64,000 bases of DNA from GCA-2746795 sp964643965 (GCA_964643965.1 CAZXVH010000002.1:1-64000); one strand, 5' to 3'; shown: positions 42,253-52,198, counted from the stretch's first letter. Made by a program: numbers and translations. Notes: generated by a model not told the origin, from the sequence alone.

Positions 42253-43770
42253 TTAACTTCCATAAGCCGATTCCACATCCGGGAAAAGCGAGAGAACTTT
42301 GTCGAAGCGTACCATGTGGATGACGCGCATGACATCCGCCGAGCAGTTAGCCACACGCAGTTCGCCTTGCCGTTGAACGGCCGTGCGGCTGATTTGCGCT
42401 AAAACGGCCAACCCGGCGCTTGCCAGCAAAATGGTATCAGCCAAATCCAGGATCAAATGGGGCTTCTCATTTAATAGTTCTGTGCATGTTTCTGCCAATT
42501 CAGGAGCAGTGACGGCGTCCAGCCGACGTGGCGCCCGATAGACAAGCCAGTCCGGGTCGGAGGCCGGGGGCACGGCCGCAGCAGCGGGCGTGGCGGCCAT
42601 CGGGTTGCCGGCATACTGAAGCATGGGCGTTACGGCCGAAGCCATATCCTTTTGTTGGTAGCGAGCCGCAATGCCGCTTTCTGTATCCGCCACCACGATG
42701 AAAAAGCGGTCCAGGCGCAGCAAGGAAAGTGATTGTAAGATAGGCGCTGATGGCGCGACCAGAATGAGATCACCGCCAGCGTCACGCGCTTGTTTTGCTA
42801 AACCAACCAGGGAGCCAATGGCGGAACTGTCCAAAAAATCGGCGTTTGCCAGGTTGATGACGATGTGGGAGGTGGCGGCCAATGCTTCTTGTGTTTTCTG
42901 GTTGAAGTCGCTGTAGTTGCTGACGGTGAGCGACCCTTTGACATGGAGAACGGCCGTTTCATCCACCAGCAGCAAATCCGTATCAGGCAGGACAGCGGCC
43001 GGCACATTGCCCTGCCGCATCGCCCACCATTGACGCCCAAAGAAAGCGCCATACTGCACCAGATCCACGGCATACCGCTTCCACAAACGCCCTGGCTCCC
43101 GTATCAAACGATACGACCACTCCAAACCCATGCGCTGCATCCAGGCTGGCGCTCGTTTGGTATTACCGGTAATAAAATCCAGGGTACCGCCAATGCCAAT
43201 CATCACCGGAACGCCTAATTCCCGGCCATACATGCCAATCCACTTCTCCTGCTTGGGATTGCCAAAAGCCACCAGCAAAATATCCGGCCGTGCGGCTTTA
43301 ATCTCTTCAATAATGCCGGGATCCATGTCGATCACCGAGGTATAAGGCGGCGATTTAACGCCGGCCACCGTCAAACCAGGATAGCGTTCCTGCAAAATTT
43401 CAGCGGCGCTGGCGGCAATGCCGGGCGCTGCTCCCAAGAAATAGATGGAATATCCATTCTGAGCGGCGCGTTCGGCCAGCGCCGGCACCATATCGGCGCC
43501 GGCCACCCGATCTTCTAATTCAACACCCAGGAGACGAGCGCCCCACACCAGAGGCATGCCATCGGCCGTGGCCATGTCCGACTCTTGTAATAGATAGCGC
43601 AGTTCCGGATCGTGCATGGCCTTCACCACAAAATCGGCATTGACGGTGGCGATTTGGTGAGTTTTGCCCGTTTGCCGGCCGGTGGTAATAAATTTTTCTA
43701 TCCGATCAAGCGCCTGATCCATATTCAGATCGTCAATCGGAATACCCAAAATAACAATGAGCCTTCGCAT
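42253..43770 (-). CDS. WecG/TagA-family (GT26) glycosyltransferase fused to two STAS domains
   Basis: This 505-aa protein begins with a complete GT26 domain (about 1-245). It has the motifs TVNADFVV near residue 43, ATADGMPLVW near 68, FLGAAPG and VAFGNPKQEKW. These enzymes add an N-acetyl-mannosamine-type sugar to a lipid-linked sugar. Two STAS domains follow (about 265-375 and 410-505). Each keeps a Ser at the phosphorylation position (NADFLDSSAIGSLV and TILLASAGLAVL). An Ala-rich linker joins them. The ATG at 43770 has GGAG upstream. Because rsbV-, rsbU- and rsbW-like genes lie just downstream, the STAS domains may bring this enzyme under partner-switch control. Confidence 0.88.
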   Translation of the reverse strand: MRRLIVILGIPIDDLNMDQALDRIEKFITTGRQTGKTHQIATVNADFVVKAMHDPELRYLLQESDMATADGMPLVWGARLLGVELEDRVAGADMVPALAERAAQNGYSIYFLGAAPGIAASAAEILQERYPGLTVAGVKSPPYTSVIDMDPGIIEEIKAARPDILLVAFGNPKQEKWIGMYGRELGVPVMIGIGGTLDFITGNTKRAPAWMQRMGLEWSYRLIREPGRLWKRYAVDLVQYGAFFGRQWWAMRQGNVPAAVLPDTDLLLVDETAVLHVKGSLTVSNYSDFNQKTQEALAATSHIVINLANADFLDSSAIGSLVGLAKQARDAGGDLILVAPSAPILQSLSLLRLDRFFIVVADTESGIAARYQQKDMASAVTPMLQYAGNPMAATPAAAAVPPASDPDWLVYRAPRRLDAVTAPELAETCTELLNEKPHLILDLADTILLASAGLAVLAQISRTAVQRQGELRVANCSADVMRVIHMVRFDKVLSLFPDVESAYGS

Positions 43771-43791
43771 GAAACTTTCTCCAACCAGGAA

Positions 43792-44601
43792 CTAATAAGC
43801 GCCCTTCCCTGTTAACACCGCCGGGACTGTTTTTAATAATATTTGCACATCTTTGAGCAAACTTTGTTCAGATATATATTCCAGATCAAGTTCCACCCAC
43901 CGCTTAAAGCTGAGATCACTTCGTCCTGAAACTTGCTGTAAGCCGGTGATGCCAGGAACTGCATCCAGGCGGCGCATCTGCTCAAATTGATACTGCGCTA
44001 CCTCGATGGGGACGGCCGGCCGTGGCCCCACCAGGCTCATCTCTCCCTTCAAGACATTGAGTAACTGCGGGATTTCGTCGATGCTGGCCTTGCGAATGAT
44101 GCGACCAACTCGAGTAATGCGCGGATCATCCTTCATTTTGAAGATCACTTCATCGGCGTCATTTTCCTCCATTAACTCTGCTTTACGGGCGTCCGCATCT
44201 TCATACATGGAGCGAAATTTATAACAGTCAAATGGCTCGCCCCATTTGCCCACGCGCTTCTGTTTAAAAAAAACCGGGCCGGGCGAATCTAGCTTAATGG
44301 CTACCCCCACCAAGGCCATGACGGGTACAGCAAAGGGCAGCGCCAGGCAAACCAGTAGAAAATCAAAGACTCGTTTGCCGTTGCTTTTGAGTTTGTTGCG
44401 AATGACCCAGCTAATCAAATGGAAGCGCATCCGTTGTATGGTACGCCCCCGTTTAAAACTTTGGGTGGCATAAATCTCAACCATGCGGGCGGCTTTCTCA
44501 GTCTGTTTATCCTGTGAGGATTGGACTTGAGCAGAAAAAGTGTCGCGACGCTCTTTAACAAGCAGGGGCTTGTATTCGTTTAATTGCACGTTAGACCTCA
44601 T
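43792..44601 (-). CDS. Polyprenyl glycosylphosphotransferase (sugar transferase)
   Basis: This protein of about 269 aa starts polysaccharide repeat-unit synthesis by moving a sugar phosphate to undecaprenyl phosphate. A transmembrane or re-entrant helix (FDFLLVCLALPFAVPVMALV) is followed by FFKQKRVG, FDCYKFRSM, DEIPQLLNVLKGEMSLVGPRP and VPGITGLQQVSGR, all standard family motifs. I chose the ATG at 44601, which overlaps the stop of the upstream GT2 gene in ATGAGGTCTAA; the longer frame to 44652 lies inside that gene. It is the short form without the N-terminal multi-span domain. Confidence 0.92.
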   Translation of the reverse strand: MRSNVQLNEYKPLLVKERRDTFSAQVQSSQDKQTEKAARMVEIYATQSFKRGRTIQRMRFHLISWVIRNKLKSNGKRVFDFLLVCLALPFAVPVMALVGVAIKLDSPGPVFFKQKRVGKWGEPFDCYKFRSMYEDADARKAELMEENDADEVIFKMKDDPRITRVGRIIRKASIDEIPQLLNVLKGEMSLVGPRPAVPIEVAQYQFEQMRRLDAVPGITGLQQVSGRSDLSFKRWVELDLEYISEQSLLKDVQILLKTVPAVLTGKGAY

Positions 44602-45898
44602 TATTACGAGCGGTTCGTACCCATTCATCAGAATCCAAACCAAATAAGACACGCAGGTAATGGCTGACTTTCCAGAAGATGAACAGGGGGCTTTTTAGCA
44701 GCGCTCGATAGACGGCTTTGGGCGCATGTACCAAACGCAGTCCGCTGAGTAAATAGACGAACTGCCCGGCCACGATGCCTATGGACAAGAACAAGGTAAC
44801 GGAAAATAGATTGGTAACGGCCGTTGTGAAAGCAGGCGCTTGTAACCGAACAGCAGCAAATAAACCACCAACCAGCAACAAACCATTCAGCAGCAGACAC
44901 AGGCTGCTCAAGGCCATCATCACTGAAAAAGGGGGAATCACGTGTTCCATCGTGGCGTCAACATATAAGTACGCACGGGAGAAACGGCCGTTCCGGGCGC
45001 TTTGCCCGGCTGCTTTTAACAGTTCAGGTACATAAGTACGCATCATTTGCAGCCGGCCTCGCTCCCAACGCACATTTTGGGTGGCAGCCCCGGCCAGGGT
45101 AGCCGGCATTTCGGCCCAAATGGTAGCTTCTGGGGCAAACGTCACCCGTTCCCCCCCTAAAATGAGCGCCATATGGAACTCAATATCCTCTGTAATAGAT
45201 TCAGACCATTCGTACTGCCGCAGAATATCAGTGGTAAAAACCATGCCGTTTCCCTTTAAACCGGCCGAGCCACCCAGAGCAGTGCGGCCTAAGGGGCGCA
45301 GGTAATGTAAAACAGCTAAGGCCGCATAGCGCAAGGCAATTGCCCATGCTCTTCCGGGATTGCGTACCGCGTAATACGATTGAATGACGCGCTCCCCCTG
45401 CTGCACACGGGCAGACATGGCTTGTAAAAAGTTGGGCGAAATAATGGTATCGGCGTCCAGCATAATGACGGCGTCGTGCGCTTCTATCTCCTGCCAGTTT
45501 GTTTGCAGAAACCATTGCAGGGCATAACCTTTGCCAGGACGGTCCTTATCAAATCGTTCATGGGCATAGGCGCCAAACTGCCGGGTGATAACGGCCGTTT
45601 CATCCGTACAGTTATCCGCCACCACATGCACAGCCAGTAAATCGGAAGGATAATCCACCTCAGAGAGATTGTGGAGCAGCTCGGGCAGCAGCTTCTCTTC
45701 GTTGTGGGCTGGAACCAATATTAAGAAGCGGCTCACAGGTGGGGCGCTGACCGGTTGAACCTTTCTCGCCTGCCGCCAGGCAACAAGCGTGAGCAAGAGC
45801 AAATAGCTCACAAAAATTGCCAAAATCAGTTCAATAAGCAGTAAACCCACCAATAACACACCCATTAAAAACCACTCTACTCCGTCATGTTGTCTCAC
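44591..45898 (-). CDS. Processive-type GT2 glycosyltransferase with membrane helices
   Basis: This 435-aa membrane glycosyltransferase resembles BcsA/poly-GlcNAc synthases. It has an N-terminal membrane segment (about 8-35), ILVPAHNEEKLLP near residue 58, VVADNCTDET, MLDADTIISP, SITEDIEF with the catalytic acid, and QNVRWERGR as a QxxRW-type motif. Two or three further membrane helices follow near residues 310-410. It likely polymerises or adds a sugar for the cell-surface polysaccharide. It overlaps the downstream sugar transferase gene. Confidence 0.9.
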   Translation of the reverse strand: MRQHDGVEWFLMGVLLVGLLLIELILAIFVSYLLLLTLVAWRQARKVQPVSAPPVSRFLILVPAHNEEKLLPELLHNLSEVDYPSDLLAVHVVADNCTDETAVITRQFGAYAHERFDKDRPGKGYALQWFLQTNWQEIEAHDAVIMLDADTIISPNFLQAMSARVQQGERVIQSYYAVRNPGRAWAIALRYAALAVLHYLRPLGRTALGGSAGLKGNGMVFTTDILRQYEWSESITEDIEFHMALILGGERVTFAPEATIWAEMPATLAGAATQNVRWERGRLQMMRTYVPELLKAAGQSARNGRFSRAYLYVDATMEHVIPPFSVMMALSSLCLLLNGLLLVGGLFAAVRLQAPAFTTAVTNLFSVTLFLSIGIVAGQFVYLLSGLRLVHAPKAVYRALLKSPLFIFWKVSHYLRVLFGLDSDEWVRTARNNEV

Positions 45899-46300
45899 TT
45901 ACCTCAATCTGCATTTTTCTGCCTTTTCTATTTCAAGCAGCCAGAAAACACCCTATGTTCCTGTTCATTGTGATAAAACGGGAGCATATTCTCTGACATC
46001 ATTTGCCCCCAGGGTTTTTTGTTGCAATAGAGGGATGTATATCGGAAATTGAGGTAAGACGATTTGTTTTTTTGAGACAAGTCTTTGTCTAGTGAGACCT
46101 GTCCGGTTTGAGCTTATGTATACTCGCTGTGGCCGGTTTTTGACCGCGCCACCTCTGGTAAAAATGTCAGTTTATGCCCGTTGTGAGTAGAACAAACTAC
46201 CTATCAAATAAACCTGATCAGTCTAAACATAAAGCCTTCATTCATACTGAATCTTAGAGCCATTGCCTTACATCAAGTCTTACACGTCGTAGTTCGGCCG
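45899..46300. other. 402-bp gap with a candidate operator
   Basis: No open frame of note lies here. AGACAA-GTCT-TTGTCT (46075-46090) is a perfect 6-bp-arm inverted repeat, and a T run (46070) precedes it. The gap probably holds the promoter of the minus-strand genes starting at 45898 and the end of the upstream gene. Confidence 0.4.
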
Positions 46301-47410
46301 TCACTCATTCTCTTGGGCAGATTGGACGGTAGCAGGCGAGACATAAGCATTCAGGCGCTCAACGTAATGCTTGAGATTCATCTCTTGCTCAATAAGAGAA
46401 CGGCCGTTTTCCCCCATGCGTTTTGCTTCATCCGGGTTGGCCAATAGAAACTGAATGGCTTCCCGCAGCGCCGCCGCCTCTTCCGATGGTACATAAAGGC
46501 CGTTCACCTGGTCAACAATAATGTCAGTCTGGCCGGGCGTTCGGGAGCAAACAATGGCTTTTTTCATCGCCATGCCTTCCAGAATGGCGGTGACGCCCGC
46601 CTGGAAGGCCACATTGTAAAGCGGCATCACCACAAACTCACTCAAGGCATACACATCCCGCAGTTCAAACTGCGTGAAGCGGCGCACCACCACATTCTCA
46701 GGGATTTTCTGGTCTTCGGTGCTGTCGGCGCGTTTAGACCAGGGACTGCCGGCCGCCACCACCACCTGCACATCCAACCCTTCCACCGCTTTGAGCAGCG
46801 TGGGATAATCTCGAAATTCCAGACCTACCGAACAAATAATGGGCGACTCTGATAAGGAAAGATCAGCGCGGGTAATGGTTCCGGCCGCGTTCTCCGCCTG
46901 GAAAAAGTCGTCGTCAACCATGAAGGGCGTCAAGATCACCCGCGCCGGCGCAACCTGCCAGCGCTCTTGGATAAACTCCTTTTGGTGGGTGGCGTAGACA
47001 AAAAAGAGGTCGATGGCGCTCTGAATGCCAAACCAATCAAAAAAGCGCATCTTTTTACCCACAGACAGGATATGGACGATCATGAAATGTTGAGGGCGCT
47101 GCCGGCCGCCAAAGAATTTCAGCAGCAACGCCAGGGGAATGCCCACCTGCTCCCCATCGGTAAAAATGAGGCGATAATTTTTCCGCGCTCGGAAACAGGT
47201 CCAGGCCAGCAAGGCATTATTGCCCGCAATTTTATGGATCAGGCGTCCCATAAAACCGGCCGTTTCTATGGCCCGGTTATAATCCATCAAATCCGCCCCA
47301 AACGCTTCCGACATGGCGATATAGTCGGCCAGCGGTCGCAGCCCCTTTTCGATTTGTTCCGCAATGTCGGCGTCTATCTTGCCGGAAACGGTTAATAGGA
47401 CATCGTTCAT
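46301..47410 (-). CDS. GT4-family glycosyltransferase
   Basis: This 369-aa GT-B glycosyltransferase has the C-terminal GT4 signature: ICSVGLEFRDYPTLLKAV near residue 195, then MPLYNVAFQAGVTAILEGMAMKKAIV with the catalytic Glu near residue 285. Its N-terminal half is weakly conserved and sets acceptor choice. It has no signal peptide, so it acts at the cytoplasmic face. A short gap separates it from two sugar dehydrogenase-like genes upstream on the same strand. The sugar added is unknown. Confidence 0.87.
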   Translation of the reverse strand: MNDVLLTVSGKIDADIAEQIEKGLRPLADYIAMSEAFGADLMDYNRAIETAGFMGRLIHKIAGNNALLAWTCFRARKNYRLIFTDGEQVGIPLALLLKFFGGRQRPQHFMIVHILSVGKKMRFFDWFGIQSAIDLFFVYATHQKEFIQERWQVAPARVILTPFMVDDDFFQAENAAGTITRADLSLSESPIICSVGLEFRDYPTLLKAVEGLDVQVVVAAGSPWSKRADSTEDQKIPENVVVRRFTQFELRDVYALSEFVVMPLYNVAFQAGVTAILEGMAMKKAIVCSRTPGQTDIIVDQVNGLYVPSEEAAALREAIQFLLANPDEAKRMGENGRSLIEQEMNLKHYVERLNAYVSPATVQSAQENE

Positions 47411-47432
47411 AAATAATTCCGCCTTATTAAAA

Positions 47433-48500
47433 TCAAGCCCATTCTTGTTGAATGGCGTCCATCAGTTCCATGATCAGTAATGTTTCGTCCAGCGGCATCA
47501 CCTGGCTTTCTAACTGGTTTTGGCGCAGGCAGCGGGCCACTTCCTGCGCCTCATAGCCCAGCCCGTTGCCCTGAAAACCGACGCGAATCTTGTCAGGTTG
47601 GCGCAGGCGGGAATAGATGCGACGTACTCCTTTGGTGGCTTTATAGAGATAGGGATTACTTTTGATAAAGGAGACGCCGGCGCTCTCCCCCTGTGAACCG
47701 TCGCCGGGGACGAGGTGCAGCGTCAGTGTGTAGGTAGTGGCGCTGAGGATGGGCGCTTGAATGTGCAGTGTGCCTAGTGAGCCGATGATAAGGGCATCAT
47801 TGCGATTTTGGGCGCGAAGGTTGGCCGAGAATTCGGCGATGGCGTTATTTGGGAACTGCATAATGCCGACCATATGTTCATCTACGCCGGTTGCTCCTTT
47901 TTTGGCATAGGCGCTGAGGGATAACGGCCGTCCTAAAAGCTGCACGATCAACGACAAAGGATAAACGCCTAAATCCAGCATGGCTCCACCGCCCAACGCC
48001 GGGTTGAACAGCCGGTTTTCGGGATCAAAGGCATTGTAATAGCCCAAACTGGTTGAAATCATTTGCACCTCGCCGATGACGCCGCTTCTAATCATCTCAA
48101 CCGCTTTTTGCATGGCCGGAATAAAACGCATCCACATCGCCTCCATGCAAAACAACCGCTTTTCTCGGGCCACCGCCATGACGCGGGCCGCTTCGTCGGC
48201 ATTCATCATGAAGGGTTTTTCTACCAGGATGGGCTTGCCCGCTTCCAGGCACAACAAACTTTGTTCATAGTGAAAGACGTGGGGGGTGGCGATATAAACC
48301 ACATCTATGTCCGCCGCCGCCAGCGCCTCATAGCTGTTATAGGTCCGCACTACCCGCAAATCATGGGCAAACTGGTCTGCTTTACCCTGAGAGCGAGAGG
48401 CAACGGCCGTTACCACCATCCCTTCTCGCCGCTGAACATCCTGAGCAAAAGAACGCGCAATATTACCCGCCCCTAAAATTCCCCAGCGAATCTCTCTCAT
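47433..48500 (-). CDS. Gfo/Idh/MocA-family oxidoreductase
   Basis: This 355-aa NAD(P)-dependent sugar oxidoreductase has the Rossmann nucleotide motif WGILGAGNIARSF at the N-terminus, the family motif VEKPFMMNADEA near residue 95 and a C-terminal sugar-binding domain (LGGGAMLDLGVYPLS). It resembles dihydrodiol dehydrogenase-like members. Its ATG follows directly after the stop codon of the upstream homologue (TAGATG), so the two are co-translated. It may make a nucleotide sugar for the polysaccharide. Confidence 0.92.
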   Translation of the reverse strand: MREIRWGILGAGNIARSFAQDVQRREGMVVTAVASRSQGKADQFAHDLRVVRTYNSYEALAAADIDVVYIATPHVFHYEQSLLCLEAGKPILVEKPFMMNADEAARVMAVAREKRLFCMEAMWMRFIPAMQKAVEMIRSGVIGEVQMISTSLGYYNAFDPENRLFNPALGGGAMLDLGVYPLSLIVQLLGRPLSLSAYAKKGATGVDEHMVGIMQFPNNAIAEFSANLRAQNRNDALIIGSLGTLHIQAPILSATTYTLTLHLVPGDGSQGESAGVSFIKSNPYLYKATKGVRRIYSRLRQPDKIRVGFQGNGLGYEAQEVARCLRQNQLESQVMPLDETLLIMELMDAIQQEWA

Positions 48501-49649
48501 CTAAATAGCCCAATCCATTGGTTCAATCGGCGCAAACGTCGATTCAATAATGCGTGGACAACCCATTATTTCTGGATATTGGATCGCCAGTGTAATTTCC
48601 GTGATGTGCAGAGCATGATCCGCCGATAAGCGGCTCGGTTTTCCCGTTTCAATGGCCGCTGCCATCTCCGCCACGCCCCGGGCATAATCCATGATGCGTT
48701 GGTATTGGCCTTTTCGGCGATAATGTGGATTTGTATTGCGCAAACGAGCGATTTTTTTCTTGCCATAACCCATCAAGGTATAGACAAAGGGCAGCTCCGC
48801 CAGACGGGTATGCATCCGCCGCTTTTTGGTGTACACATCGCAGTGATAATACCAGCCATCTTCGACGGTAATGATGCCGTTGTCGCCGGTAATAGTGAGG
48901 GTGTGGTCATGGTCGGCGATAATGCTGTTGGTCATGCGGGCCACTACCCCGGAGTGGAATTCAATGCAAGCTGAGGTGAAATCGGCCGTTTCTCTGTCCA
49001 GCGCCAACCCCTTATCCGGCATTAAGACAGAGGCAAAAGAGGTGACGGATTTAGCCGGGCCAAAAAACATGGTCAGCCAGGTGAGATAGTAACCGGCGTG
49101 TTCGACAGTGCAGCCCACTTCAAACTCATCTTTGGCGTTCCAGGGCGCTCCAGAGAGAGACAACCATTTATGGTAAGGCATTTTGGGGATCAGGCCGCCA
49201 TCTAATTCCGCATAAGCCAGCCGGACTGTGCCAATTTTATTCTCTCGCAGCGCTTTCCACACCGTTTGCGCCGTTTCACTTAAAAAGTTGCAAGGCGCAG
49301 AAGCGAGGTACAAGCCCTTTCGTCTAGCCATTTCTACCAGTTCTTTGGCCTCTTCATAATCCATAGCCAGTGGCTTTTCAGAATAGACGTGCTTATTTGC
49401 CGCCAAAGCGGCCTGGGAAACCGCATAGTGGCTGTGTGGGTTGGTCAGGTTAACGATGATGTCGATTTGCTCGTCAGCCAACATTTCTGCCAGAGAATTG
49501 TATTGTGGCGCCTGGTGAAAGTCTGAGAATGCTTTTTGACGGGTTTGATCACTATCAAACACGCCCATTAGTTTTAACTGGGGGTGGTTTTTCAAGGTGA
49601 TGATGTAATAGTCTGCCACGTAGCCGCAACCAACAAATCCGAGGCGCAT
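48501..49649 (-). CDS. Gfo/Idh/MocA-family oxidoreductase (second)
   Basis: This 382-aa enzyme is a distant homologue of its downstream neighbour. It has LGFVGCGYVADYY at the N-terminus, SEKPLAMDYEEAKEL near residue 92 and APCNFLSETAQT near 118. The C-terminal domain is larger and carries CTVEHAGYYLTWLTMFFG. Two such enzymes in a row suggest a two-step oxidation-reduction or epimerisation of a nucleotide sugar. The ATG at 49649 has AAGGAG just upstream. Confidence 0.92.
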   Translation of the reverse strand: MRLGFVGCGYVADYYIITLKNHPQLKLMGVFDSDQTRQKAFSDFHQAPQYNSLAEMLADEQIDIIVNLTNPHSHYAVSQAALAANKHVYSEKPLAMDYEEAKELVEMARRKGLYLASAPCNFLSETAQTVWKALRENKIGTVRLAYAELDGGLIPKMPYHKWLSLSGAPWNAKDEFEVGCTVEHAGYYLTWLTMFFGPAKSVTSFASVLMPDKGLALDRETADFTSACIEFHSGVVARMTNSIIADHDHTLTITGDNGIITVEDGWYYHCDVYTKKRRMHTRLAELPFVYTLMGYGKKKIARLRNTNPHYRRKGQYQRIMDYARGVAEMAAAIETGKPSRLSADHALHITEITLAIQYPEIMGCPRIIESTFAPIEPMDWAI

Positions 49650-49776
49650 AGATAACTCCTTTTCTAACTAAGTCGGCCCCGATCTTAGGGGGACATTATA
49701 ACAATGAACCTTACGCAAAAATTTGTTTGGCACAAGAGTGGAGGGGCGCATCAATTCTGTTGCTATTATCGAGCGA

Positions 49777-50901
49777 CTACCGGGCGGCATCAATCACCCT
49801 TTTGAGTAAGGCAAATAATTCAGCAGCGTTTTGCGCCGCATCATATTTTTGTAAAACAAGCGCCTGGGCATTTTGCGCCAACTGATGGCGCATTCTGGGC
49901 TGCGAGACCAGTTGGTACAGCGCGTTTTCCAATTCAGCCACATCACCAGGAGCCACGAGCAGGCCGGAGTAATCATCGCGCACGATTTCGGGAATGGCGG
50001 CCACGTTAGTGGACACCAATGGCATCCCGGAAGCGCCAGCTTCAGACAAGACCATAGGCAAACAATCGCCAAAGGTGGGCAAACAAAAGATATGGCTGCT
50101 GTGAAAGAGGGCTTTGAGCGCCGGGCTGTTGGGTTTCATGTCGTTGTAAATAAAAATGCCCGGTTCCGCGTCGATTTTATCTTTGGTGACGAGATGCAAT
50201 TCAACGGCCGTTTCCACTCCACCCTCTCTCGCCAATCTATAACGCAAACGACGGTATGCTTCCAACAGCACAAACCCTCCTTTACGCTCAAACTGCCCAC
50301 CGACAAAGAGGATTTTGAGAGGGGATTGTTCATCGGGAGAAATGGAGGAGGATAACGGCCGTTGCCAATCTTGCACAATCACACCCGGCGGAATAACCGT
50401 AATTTTATCTGCGGGCACTTCATACTCATCTACCAGGCCTTGTTTAGCCCAGTCAGACCAGGTTACCAACTGGCGGGCAGCTTTGAAGCAGTCTACATTT
50501 AACTGCCATTTTTTACTTTCCAACCAGGACGGTCCTGTGTCATGGGCATAAAAACCACCCAGCTGATCATATTGCAAAGGCGTGGCATCTAAAGAGATAA
50601 CTGTCGGAAAACGGCGCACCCACTTTTGCGAGAGGACAGCCGGCGTTTGGGTGTGGAAAAACAAGCCATCCAAAGGGAACTGCCGTTGTAATTTAGAAAT
50701 TCCGGAACGGGCCTGTAAACCGGCGTGAACCGTCCAGTTGCTTTTGTAAACCGGCAACTTACCCGCCAGCCCCTTCGTCCGCCAAAACAGATCGATCCAA
50801 TGAGATTGGATGGCAGCATCATGCGCCACATTATCTCTTAGATTTTTGCCATGCGTAATATGACCAAAAACCCGTTCAATGACAAAACCAATTGTATACA
50901 A
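49777..50901 (-). CDS. GT4-family glycosyltransferase
   Basis: This protein of about 374 aa is a GT-B glycosyltransferase. ITVIPPGVIVQDW near residue 175 and ILFVGGQFERKGGFVLLEAY near 200 are followed by CLPTFGDCLPMVLSEAGASGMPLV with the catalytic Glu near 290. I chose a TTG start at 50901, because GAGGT lies 5 nt upstream and the longer frame to 51036 runs inside the LysM lipoprotein gene. The start falls 15 bp after that gene's stop. It acts at the cytoplasmic face; sugar unknown. Confidence 0.85.
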   Translation of the reverse strand: MYTIGFVIERVFGHITHGKNLRDNVAHDAAIQSHWIDLFWRTKGLAGKLPVYKSNWTVHAGLQARSGISKLQRQFPLDGLFFHTQTPAVLSQKWVRRFPTVISLDATPLQYDQLGGFYAHDTGPSWLESKKWQLNVDCFKAARQLVTWSDWAKQGLVDEYEVPADKITVIPPGVIVQDWQRPLSSSISPDEQSPLKILFVGGQFERKGGFVLLEAYRRLRYRLAREGGVETAVELHLVTKDKIDAEPGIFIYNDMKPNSPALKALFHSSHIFCLPTFGDCLPMVLSEAGASGMPLVSTNVAAIPEIVRDDYSGLLVAPGDVAELENALYQLVSQPRMRHQLAQNAQALVLQKYDAAQNAAELFALLKRVIDAAR

Positions 50902-50915
50902 AGAGTCACCTCTAT

Positions 50916-52130
50916 TTATGGAGATGGCGTAGCAGTGAGGGCCGGAGGTGGGGCGGGCGTCGCTGTAATCGTTTCTATTTGGGCTGGCAGCCAGATATCT
51001 CGATTCACACTTAAAACGGCCGCCGAAGGGAGACAATTAACAGTCGCCAGGTATTCCACCGAAATACCGCTCCGTACTGACAGTGAAGAGGCCGTATCGC
51101 CCGGTTGAACCGTATAAGACACCCAATTTTCTGGCGGATCGACGACACAGGCAGTAACGTCGGTGATAGTAGCGGTTGGCGTTGTCTCAATTGTTGTCGT
51201 TAATATTGAGGTGGGCGTAAGCGTCAGTTCTGGCGTCACCATTGGCCCAACAGCCCCATCATTATTTGTTTCGCTCCGCTCCCGGGTCGGTTCTGCATTC
51301 GGGTTGGGCAATCTATTTATTTTGACATCATCCACGTAAATTGTATTGAGGAAATCCTCGCCATTTTTAATATAAAATCCCGTGATATAAGTATAAGTAG
51401 GGTCATAAATTTGTTCATGGACAAAGACTTCAATTTCTACCCAGGTGTTTGGCGGAATGGCGTCATTTAAATCAAACCAATAAAAGGCTGTTTCTGAAAA
51501 AGGGTACTGGTCATCAAAATAGGCAGATCGATCGTCAGCGACCCAATATCGATTTTCATTGCTGCCGACAAAGGTAAAGGCCAAATTTTCCGGATCGATA
51601 TAAGCATCCCCCCCGTTTATCTGGAAGCTCACAGACAAGACGTCGCTTTGGCGGAAGGAATCTGTCGTTTCTTCATCAACGGCAAAGTACAAAGTTTGCC
51701 AGGAATCTGAAGGGGTCATGGAGATAGAGAAACGGCCGTTATACACAAAGTCCGTATTCGCTAAATCAATCTCTACTCCCTCACTGTCTAGCACCCTCCA
51801 ATTAGCGTCGAGAGCATCATCATAAATCGTCGTCGTCAGCAAATCAGCATAAGTCAAACCCGTCAACGTCTGTACATTTGCATCCCGCGTTAATAACAAT
51901 GTTTCAGTAGGAAGATCCATCTCCCTTAAAACAGGCGTCTCTAAAGCAGGCACAGGCATAAGCAGATCCGGCGTCGCTTCAACCATTGCCCCGGTGGCAT
52001 TTTGGAAAAATGGATGTTTGGTAGGCGTGGGTAAATTATAATCAACCTCTGCCTCATCCACAGCAGATGAGGCACAACCCACAAAAATCAGTATCAGACT
52101 CAACCAACTTACTACAAAAAAACGGTTCAT
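50916..52130 (-). CDS. LysM lipoprotein with a beta-sandwich domain
   Basis: This 404-aa lipoprotein has a lipobox IFVGC|AS near residue 19, a Pro/Thr linker, and a central domain (about 85-275) that looks like a carbohydrate-binding-type beta-sandwich (ENRYWVADDRSAYFDD, TWVEIEVFVHE, IYVDDVKINR). A Thr-rich linker follows and a LysM domain near residues 335-385 (WVSYTVQPGDTASSLSVRSG, then NRDIWLPA). LysM binds peptidoglycan or N-acetylglucosamine polymers, so the protein may hold the exopolysaccharide at the cell surface. It lies between two glycosyltransferase genes on the same strand. Confidence 0.8.
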   Translation of the reverse strand: MNRFFVVSWLSLILIFVGCASSAVDEAEVDYNLPTPTKHPFFQNATGAMVEATPDLLMPVPALETPVLREMDLPTETLLLTRDANVQTLTGLTYADLLTTTIYDDALDANWRVLDSEGVEIDLANTDFVYNGRFSISMTPSDSWQTLYFAVDEETTDSFRQSDVLSVSFQINGGDAYIDPENLAFTFVGSNENRYWVADDRSAYFDDQYPFSETAFYWFDLNDAIPPNTWVEIEVFVHEQIYDPTYTYITGFYIKNGEDFLNTIYVDDVKINRLPNPNAEPTRERSETNNDGAVGPMVTPELTLTPTSILTTTIETTPTATITDVTACVVDPPENWVSYTVQPGDTASSLSVRSGISVEYLATVNCLPSAAVLSVNRDIWLPAQIETITATPAPPPALTATPSP

Positions 52131-52198
52131 ATTCTGCCTTTACAAATAAAAGCGATCATATCCGACTCTCAATTCTTATACGAATAAATAAGAAAACT

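Noticed and set aside
50902..51036. Upstream extension of the GT4 gene to 51036
   Set aside because: It would overlap the LysM lipoprotein gene by 120 bp and encodes no GT-B sequence; TTG at 50901 with GAGGT is better.
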